Shown here piece by piece: positions 4,486-9,820 of a stretch of 9,820 nt of DNA (positions are counted from its first letter, which is position 1; every line of letters begins with the position of its first letter). Made by a program: the position numbers and the translations under genes. The stretch is from Gammaproteobacteria bacterium (GTDB lineage Bacteria > Pseudomonadota > Gammaproteobacteria > UBA9214): positions 1 to 9,820 of the forward strand of contig JAHKKL010000043.1 of assembly GCA_020027635.1 (NCBI GenBank). The letters run 5' to 3'. The notes beneath the pieces are model-generated. The model saw only the letters and a program-made list of their open reading frames with translations, made no database searches and was not told where the DNA came from.

Positions 4486-7359
4486 ATGTTGAGTGAGCTT
4501 AAAAGCATTCGCGCCCGGTTCACTGCCCTCATCATTACTGGTCTCCTGCTCGCCCCGCTCGCGGATCTTGCCAGTGCCCTGCTGTTCGGGCTTATCAGTG
4601 CGCCTGAACTGCACAGTTCGCGCACCCAGGCTATCCTCGCGGTTTTCATGGCCACTACCGTGCTCTGGGCATCCACCTATTTTTATCATTATTTCAGTCC
4701 GTTGAATGACTGGTCCCGGCACCGGCCAGGGGCCTGCCTCACGGCACGCCAGCAGCGGCGCCTGGCGGGTTTCAGCCGTGATTACTGGGCCTTCTTCCTG
4801 CTCTATGCCCTGGCGATGCCGGCGCTGCTTTTCATCGCCGCGGAGAAACCGATAGCCTCCGCTCCGGGTCATTTCCTGCAGCTGTTGCTGCTGCAGCTTT
4901 CGGTTACGCTGCTGGTCGGACTGCCCACCTATCAGTTGGCCCTGGATCTGCTGGGGAAGCTGGCCGGGCACCTCAGCCTGCAAAAAATCCAGGTCAGCCT
5001 CAAGTCAAAGATCATGTTGCTCGGTGGGATTGTGCCATTGCTGTCCTATTCGGTGCTGATCAACTATCACTGGCAGCAGAGCGGCGCCCTCAGGTACGGG
5101 GACCTGGCCATCTGGCTGACCCTGGTCGTGATTACCGGCATGGTCACTCTGTTTTCCATACGCAGCGTTACCCGGGCGCTGGCGCCGGTTCAGGATATCT
5201 TCCTGCGAAGCGGCGCATCGATGCACGCCGACCTGGCGCGCCTGAGTCCCCAGTCGACGGACGAAATCGGCTTCATAACCCAGACCCTCGGCAAGCTGTT
5301 CCGCCGCCTCGGTGAACAGGAAACCCACATGCGCGCCGTGGTGGAGACGGCCGCCGAGGGGATCATCGTGGTAAACAACAAGGGCCTGGTTGAAACCTTC
5401 AATCCCGCGGCGGAAAAACTCTTCGGCTACCTGGCAACGGAAATATGCCAGCGGCCGTTCAAATGGTTGCTGCCGGAGCTGATCGACGACGAGAACAGGC
5501 TGCACTCGATAGACGAGGAGTGCGAGGTCCAGGGCTATCACCGCAACGGCGCCGCCATGCAGATGTCAGCGCGAGTCAGCGCCATGTGCATCAACGGGCA
5601 GTGCATGTATACCTGCCTGGTCGCCGACATCACGCGGCGCAAGGCCACGGAAGCGCAACTGCGCGATGCCGAGAACCGCTACCGGGATCTGGTCGAAACC
5701 GCGCATGACCTGGTCTGGACAATGGATGCTGCGGGCGCGCTGACCTACATCAATCGCGCCTGCCTGAGCATCTACGGTTATGAGCCTGAAGACATGCTGC
5801 AGCGCCCGTTCCACGAATTCAGGTCGCCCGATCATCCCCCCGTCGACCAGGAGGCCATCGACGAACTGCGGCGGGGCAGGGATCGCGTCAAGTTCGAAAC
5901 CGTGCACCTGGATGTCGAAGGCAAACCCCACTTCCTCAGCTTCAGCGCCAAGAGCCACAAGGATGCCGACGGCAGGGTCATCCAGATCAGCGGCACGGCT
6001 CGTGACATCACGGAGCAGAAGGCCTTCCAGCACCAGCTCTCCTACCATGCCGAGCATGACTCGCTGACCGGGCTGTTCAACCGGAATTATTTCCAGCAGG
6101 AACTGGAACGCACCGTGGCGCGCGTGGCGCGCAACGAGTCGGACTGTGCGCTGTTCTATTTCGATCTCGACCAGTTCAAGTACATCAACGACACGCTAGG
6201 TCATGCCACCGGTGATCGCCTGCTGGTCGACGTGGCTTCACTGCTCTCCTCGCACGTCCGGGACGGCGATCTGCTGGCGCGCTTTGGCGGCGATGAATTC
6301 ACCCTGTTGCTCTACAACATCGACAAGCGCGACGTGCTGAGCGCGGCGGAAAACTTCCGCGCGCTGTGCGACGACTTCAAGTTCACCGAGGCCGGCAGGC
6401 CCTACAACATCACCAGCAGCATCGGCGTGGCGATGATCGACCACCAGGTCAAATCGGCCGAGGAGGTGCTCTCGCATGCGGATCTCGCCTGCAATATCGC
6501 CAAGCAGCAGGGCCGCAACCGTGCCAACCTTTACAACCCGGCCGACAGTGACAAGGCCGGCATGGCGGCCGACATGGGCTGGGCCGCGCGCGTGCGGGAA
6601 ATGCTCGAGCATGACCGCTTCCAGTTGGTGTATCAGCCCATCGTGTCAACGCAAACCGGCCGGGTGAAAGACTACGAAGTGCTGGTACGCATGATCTGCG
6701 ATGACGGCCAGATTATCCTGCCCGGCGGCTTCATGCCGGCCGCGGAACGTTTCGGCCTGATCCACAGCGTGGACCGTTGGATCGTCCGGCGCGCCATCAG
6801 CAAGCTCAGCCATCTTCATGAGATGGGCCACAAAACCAGCTTTTCGATCAATCTCTCGGGCAAGGCCTTTGAAGACATCACGTTGCTGCCGTTGATCCAG
6901 GAAATGCTCTCCAGTACCGGACTCGATCCGACCTGGGTCACCTTCGAGATCACCGAAACCGCGGCCATCGAGAATCTGGTCGCCGCGGAAGCCTTCATCA
7001 CCTCCCTGAAGGATATCGGCTGCCAGTTCGCACTGGATGACTTCGGGTCGGGATTCTCTTCCTTCGCCTATCTCAAGCATCTGCCAGTCGACAAGCTCAA
7101 GATCGACGGCGGTTTCGTGAAGGGCATGGCGCATAGTTCCGTGGACCAGGCCATGGTGGAATCCATGAACCAGGTCGCCCATGCTCTGGGCAAGGTGACC
7201 ATCGCGGAATGCGTTGAGAACGAGAGAACCCTGCAGATACTCAAACAGATGGGTGTCGACTGCGCCCAGGGAAATCATATCGGCCGCCCCCGCGAGGTCC
7301 TGCCGGTACTCGTACAGCCCGCACCGGCGGCGCTGGGCACAGCCGCGCACCACGGTTGA
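4486..7359 (+). CDS. membrane PAS-PAS-GGDEF-EAL cyclic-di-GMP enzyme
   Basis: A 957-residue inner-membrane protein predicted both to make and to degrade cyclic-di-GMP. The N-terminus has about six hydrophobic segments (near 12-36, 48-70, 100-121, 130-150, 176-196 and 206-226), a membrane region I cannot name. A HAMP-like linker follows (about 227-280), then two PAS domains (about 282-385 and 396-510), each ending in the usual DIT(R/E) exit motif. The GGDEF domain (about 520-685) keeps GGDEF at 601-605 and the product-inhibition site RDGD at 592-595, so the cyclase should be active. The EAL domain (about 703-945) has EVL at 731-733 with its Glu kept. It also keeps N789, E821, D851/D852 (DDFGSG), K872, E908 (AECVE in place of the usual AEGVE) and a QG pair, so the phosphodiesterase is probably active too. 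Which activity dominates cannot be read from sequence. The gene has its own intergenic region and converges with rssA, with 27 bp between stops. Confidence 0.95.
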   Translation: MLSELKSIRARFTALIITGLLLAPLADLASALLFGLISAPELHSSRTQAILAVFMATTVLWASTYFYHYFSPLNDWSRHRPGACLTARQQRRLAGFSRDYWAFFLLYALAMPALLFIAAEKPIASAPGHFLQLLLLQLSVTLLVGLPTYQLALDLLGKLAGHLSLQKIQVSLKSKIMLLGGIVPLLSYSVLINYHWQQSGALRYGDLAIWLTLVVITGMVTLFSIRSVTRALAPVQDIFLRSGASMHADLARLSPQSTDEIGFITQTLGKLFRRLGEQETHMRAVVETAAEGIIVVNNKGLVETFNPAAEKLFGYLATEICQRPFKWLLPELIDDENRLHSIDEECEVQGYHRNGAAMQMSARVSAMCINGQCMYTCLVADITRRKATEAQLRDAENRYRDLVETAHDLVWTMDAAGALTYINRACLSIYGYEPEDMLQRPFHEFRSPDHPPVDQEAIDELRRGRDRVKFETVHLDVEGKPHFLSFSAKSHKDADGRVIQISGTARDITEQKAFQHQLSYHAEHDSLTGLFNRNYFQQELERTVARVARNESDCALFYFDLDQFKYINDTLGHATGDRLLVDVASLLSSHVRDGDLLARFGGDEFTLLLYNIDKRDVLSAAENFRALCDDFKFTEAGRPYNITSSIGVAMIDHQVKSAEEVLSHADLACNIAKQQGRNRANLYNPADSDKAGMAADMGWAARVREMLEHDRFQLVYQPIVSTQTGRVKDYEVLVRMICDDGQIILPGGFMPAAERFGLIHSVDRWIVRRAISKLSHLHEMGHKTSFSINLSGKAFEDITLLPLIQEMLSSTGLDPTWVTFEITETAAIENLVAAEAFITSLKDIGCQFALDDFGSGFSSFAYLKHLPVDKLKIDGGFVKGMAHSSVDQAMVESMNQVAHALGKVTIAECVENERTLQILKQMGVDCAQGNHIGRPREVLPVLVQPAPAALGTAAHHG

Positions 7360-7360
7360 C

Positions 7361-7399
7361 CCGGGCGGCGCGCGCCCCCGGCACGGTCACGCCGGTTTT
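7361..7399 (+). terminator. GC-rich hairpins and T-run between the convergent genes
   Basis: The first hairpin, 7361-7381, has arms CCGGG/CCCGG plus an inner GGC/GCC around one bulge. The second pairs CCGGC (7378-7382) with GCCGG (7391-7395) and is followed directly by TTTT (7396-7399), the form of a modest intrinsic terminator for the GGDEF-EAL transcript. The two overlap by four bases, so they cannot both form fully. The second lies partly within the end of the rssA coding sequence. The leftward direction has no T-run. Confidence 0.4.
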
Positions 7400-8316
7400 A
7401 CCAGATGACGGATTTCCGGGAGCATTCTCCGCACGCATTCCCTGCCTTCCTGAATGGATTCCCGCGCGCGGTAAAACTCCATCAGGCCGATATGCGACAA
7501 CCTCGGCGCAAGCATGATATCCGGCGGGTCCCCCGCCATTCGGCTGCGAGTGATGCGGTCCTGCACGATATTGATGGAGCCGCTGATGGCGTCAAACAGG
7601 CCGGGTGCCGCATCATCCGTCCCGTTGCTGCCGAAGAGCGAGGCGGAGTAGCTTCTCACGGTCTTCCTGACCGTCGAGAACAGGCCATCAGCCGGAGCTT
7701 CCTCCGCCTCGCCCTTGATCCGATGTATAAAATGCTTGCCGACGATCGCACCGTTCAGGTTGACCGCAATCACGATATCCGCACCCAGCGCCCGGCAGAC
7801 CGACACCGGCACCGGATTGACCAACCCACCGTCCACCAGCCATTTCCCCTGGTTGCGAATCGGTGGAAACAGCCCGGGGAGTGAAATTGATGCCCACACG
7901 GCATCGAGTACCGAACCCTCGGTAAACCAGATCTCCCTCCCGGTTTCCAGGTCGGTCGATACCGTCGCGAGTGTCCTCCCGAGCTCTTCAATGCGGACAT
8001 CTTCGGCGCACACATATTCACCGAAGAAGGATCGCAGGCGCGGGGCATCGACAAAGCCGCTCAGAGACAGGTTCAGATCGAGGAAACGGGCGACTTCGGT
8101 ACGTGTCAGCGAAGTCACCCATCGCTCCAGCCTGTCCAGGTTCCCGGCAGCATAGGAGGCGCCGACGATGGCGCCGACCGAGCAGCCGCACACCAGATCC
8201 GGTTCGATGCCGATTTCAGCCAAGGCGCGCAGGATGCCGATATGTGACCAGCCGCGCGCTGACCCGCTGCCCAGGGCGAGGCCGATACGTGTATCAGGTC
8301 GCTTGACGTGCGTCAC
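7387..8316 (-). CDS. rssA: RssA-type patatin-like phospholipase
   Basis: This is a 309-residue serine hydrolase of the patatin/NTE family, predicted to deacylate phospholipids; the physiological substrate of RssA is not known. The oxyanion-hole motif GSGSARG is at residues 16-22. The nucleophile elbow GCSVG has Ser46. The catalytic dyad is completed by D162 in VDGGLVNP. Long stretches match E. coli RssA (301 residues) as I recall it, including IGLALGSG-ARGWSHIG, GRE-WFTEG, WLVDG, ALGADIVIAV and RMAGDPPDI. No signal peptide or membrane segment is evident, so it is probably cytoplasmic or peripheral at the membrane. Translation begins at GTG 8316, with no clear Shine-Dalgarno. The uvrD stop (8343-8341) lies 24 nt upstream in the same frame, so rssA probably depends on the uvrD transcript and coupled translation. 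In E. coli the partner is rssB instead; no rssB is seen here. Confidence 0.9.
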   Translation of the reverse strand: MTHVKRPDTRIGLALGSGSARGWSHIGILRALAEIGIEPDLVCGCSVGAIVGASYAAGNLDRLERWVTSLTRTEVARFLDLNLSLSGFVDAPRLRSFFGEYVCAEDVRIEELGRTLATVSTDLETGREIWFTEGSVLDAVWASISLPGLFPPIRNQGKWLVDGGLVNPVPVSVCRALGADIVIAVNLNGAIVGKHFIHRIKGEAEEAPADGLFSTVRKTVRSYSASLFGSNGTDDAAPGLFDAISGSINIVQDRITRSRMAGDPPDIMLAPRLSHIGLMEFYRARESIQEGRECVRRMLPEIRHLVKPA

Positions 8317-8340
8317 GAATTGTTGCGCTGCGTGGCCGGC

Positions 8341-9820
8341 TCAGGCGCCAACACTTTCCAGGTTGGCGTAGGAGACCACCAGCCACTTGGTGCCGGCATG
8401 CGCGAAGTTCACCTGTACGCGGGCGCTGCCGCCCTGACCCTCGTAATTGAGGATCACGCCCTCGCCGAATTTCCGGTGGCGCACCTGCTGGCCCAGCTTC
8501 AACGCCGACGGCGCCACATCGGTACGTATTCCGCCCCCGGCGACGGCGCTCCGGACAGGCTGGCTAATGCTCACCCGGGGCCGTATCTCCACCAGCAAGG
8601 AAGCGGGAATTTCCCGAATGAAGCGTGACGGCATGGTGCAGGTCTCGGAGCCATAGAGGCGGCGGCGTTCGGCGCAGGTCAGTATCACCTGCCTGCGAGC
8701 ACGGGTAATACCGACATAGCAGAGGCGCCGCTCCTCTTCCAGACGACCCGGCTCATCGACGGAGCGTTGGTTCGGAAACAGTCCCTCCTCCATGCCACAC
8801 AGAAAGATCAGCGGGAACTCCAGCCCCTTGGCGGAATGCAATGTCATAAGTTGCACGCAATCCTCCCAGGCGTCGGCCTGACCCTCGCCGGCCTCCAGCG
8901 CGGCGTGTGCGAGGAAATCCGACAAGGGATCCAGGTCGCTCTCGCCATCCACCTCATATTCACGCGCCGCATTAACCAGCTCGCGCAGGTTCTCGATGCG
9001 GGCCTGTCCGATTTCACCCTTTTCTTTCGCAAAATGTTCCAGCAACCCGCTGGGCTGCAGAATGTGCTCCACCTGCTCACCAAGCGGCAGCGCCCCCGCT
9101 GATTCCGCGAGCGCCTCGATCAACGTGAGAAATCCCTGCAAGGCATTGCCGGCACGCGCCGGTACCAGCGGCCCGGCGGCCACCATCCGCGCCGCCTCCC
9201 ACAGGGAGTAGCGGTTATCACGGGCATGCTGGCGGACGACCGCCAGGGTACGCTCGCCGATGCCTCGCGGCGGATGGTTTACCACGCGCTCGAACGAGGC
9301 ATCGTCGTCGCGATTCCTCGCCAGGCGCAGGTAGGCCAAGGCATCCTTGATCTCGGCGCGCTCGAAGAAACGCAGGCCGCCGTACACCCGGTAAGGTATA
9401 CCGCACTGGATGAGACGTTCCTCGAACAGGCGCGACTGGGCATTGGAGCGGTAGAGCACGGCGATATCGTCGCGCCGGTGTCCCTCGTTCACCCAGGACT
9501 GGATGCGCTCGACCACATAGCGTGCCTCATCGAGATCGTTGTAAGCCACATACAGCTCGATCGGTTCACCCTCATGGCCCTGCGTCCAGAGCTGTTTGCC
9601 CAGGCGCGCTGCGTTATTGGCGATCACCGCGTTGGCCGCCTTGAGAATGGTGCCCGTTGAGCGGTAATTCTGCTCGAGCCGGTAGATGCGCGTGCCGGGA
9701 AAATCCTTTTCGAAACGCTGTATGTTTTCCACCCGCGCGCCGCGCCAGCCGTAGATGGACTGGTCATCGTCGCCGACTACGGTAATGCGGCCAGACTCGC
9801 CTGAGAGCATCCGCAACCAG
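8341..9820 (-). CDS. uvrD: DNA helicase II (UvrD), N-terminal part outside the window
   Basis: UvrD is the 3'-5' superfamily 1A helicase of nucleotide-excision and mismatch repair. The visible 492 codons correspond to about residue 205 onward of E. coli UvrD (720 residues). The Walker A and DExx motifs lie beyond the right edge, and the frame is open to the edge, so this is a window cut and not a truncation. Seen in order are motif III GDDDQSIYGWRGA (about 9740-9780), motif IV LEQNYRST (about 9655-9690) and the 2B-domain core GLRFFERAEIKDALAYLRL. After these come motif V TLHSAKGLEF (about 8815-8850) and motif VI EERRLCYVGITRA (about 8697-8745). The C-terminus (KLGQQVRHRKFGEGVI...KWLVVSYANLESV) is the Tudor-like domain that contacts RNA polymerase in E. 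coli and is used in transcription-coupled repair. It resembles UvrD more than Rep throughout. The stop TGA is 24 nt before the rssA GTG. Confidence 0.97.
   Translation of the reverse strand, partial: WLRMLSGESGRITVVGDDDQSIYGWRGARVENIQRFEKDFPGTRIYRLEQNYRSTGTILKAANAVIANNAARLGKQLWTQGHEGEPIELYVAYNDLDEARYVVERIQSWVNEGHRRDDIAVLYRSNAQSRLFEERLIQCGIPYRVYGGLRFFERAEIKDALAYLRLARNRDDDASFERVVNHPPRGIGERTLAVVRQHARDNRYSLWEAARMVAAGPLVPARAGNALQGFLTLIEALAESAGALPLGEQVEHILQPSGLLEHFAKEKGEIGQARIENLRELVNAAREYEVDGESDLDPLSDFLAHAALEAGEGQADAWEDCVQLMTLHSAKGLEFPLIFLCGMEEGLFPNQRSVDEPGRLEEERRLCYVGITRARRQVILTCAERRRLYGSETCTMPSRFIREIPASLLVEIRPRVSISQPVRSAVAGGGIRTDVAPSALKLGQQVRHRKFGEGVILNYEGQGGSARVQVNFAHAGTKWLVVSYANLESVGA

Noticed and set aside
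4420..4983. Minus-strand open frame of 187 codons
   Set aside because: It is antisense to the membrane region of the GGDEF-EAL gene; the Gln/Arg-rich composition is the complement of Leu-rich membrane codons.
6646..7353. Minus-strand open frame of 235 codons
   Set aside because: It is antisense to the conserved EAL domain, with no ribosome-binding site or recognisable motif.
8317..8343. UvrD-RssA fusion by TGA read-through
   Set aside because: The genes share a frame, but both proteins end and begin where their E. coli relatives do, and I see no recoding signal.

Overview
The window reads as ordinary chromosomal DNA of a gammaproteobacterium. The evidence is a PolA with E. coli-like proofreading residues, a UvrD with the E. 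coli-type C-terminal Tudor-like domain, a close RssA relative, a DUF2782 protein and a PagL-like outer-membrane protein. Coding regions are GC-rich, and the intergenic stretch at 4174-4485 is clearly AT-richer. I see no tRNA, rRNA, insertion sequence, prophage gene or CRISPR array. The genus cannot be fixed from this window.

Layout from left to right: (1) 1-2690, minus strand, polA, almost complete and lacking only about the last eight residues beyond the left edge. (2) 2691-3083, a divergent intergenic region. It holds a near-perfect Shine-Dalgarno sequence and a 24-codon Cys-rich reading frame whose TGA overlaps the polA ATG (ATGA), plus several inverted repeats. (3) 3084-3461, plus strand, a secreted DUF2782-type protein with a duplicated polyproline block. 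(4) 3607-4173, plus strand, a PagL-type (lipid A 3-O-deacylase) barrel behind a strong sigma70-like promoter; its active-site positions are substituted. (5) 4174-4485, an AT-rich intergenic region with a strong hairpin and palindromes. (6) 4486-7359, plus strand, a membrane PAS-PAS-GGDEF-EAL cyclic-di-GMP enzyme with both active sites apparently intact. (7) 7387-8316, minus strand, rssA (patatin-like phospholipase), convergent with the previous gene. (8) 8341-9820, minus strand, the C-terminal two thirds of uvrD, whose stop lies 24 nt before the rssA start.

Two genes (polA, uvrD) belong to DNA repair and replication and flank three envelope or signalling genes and rssA. uvrD and rssA are probably co-transcribed. 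The plus-strand genes have separate intergenic regions and look independently expressed. No new multi-gene system is evident. The points most worth a second look are the substituted PagL-like active site and the translationally coupled leader frame ahead of polA.
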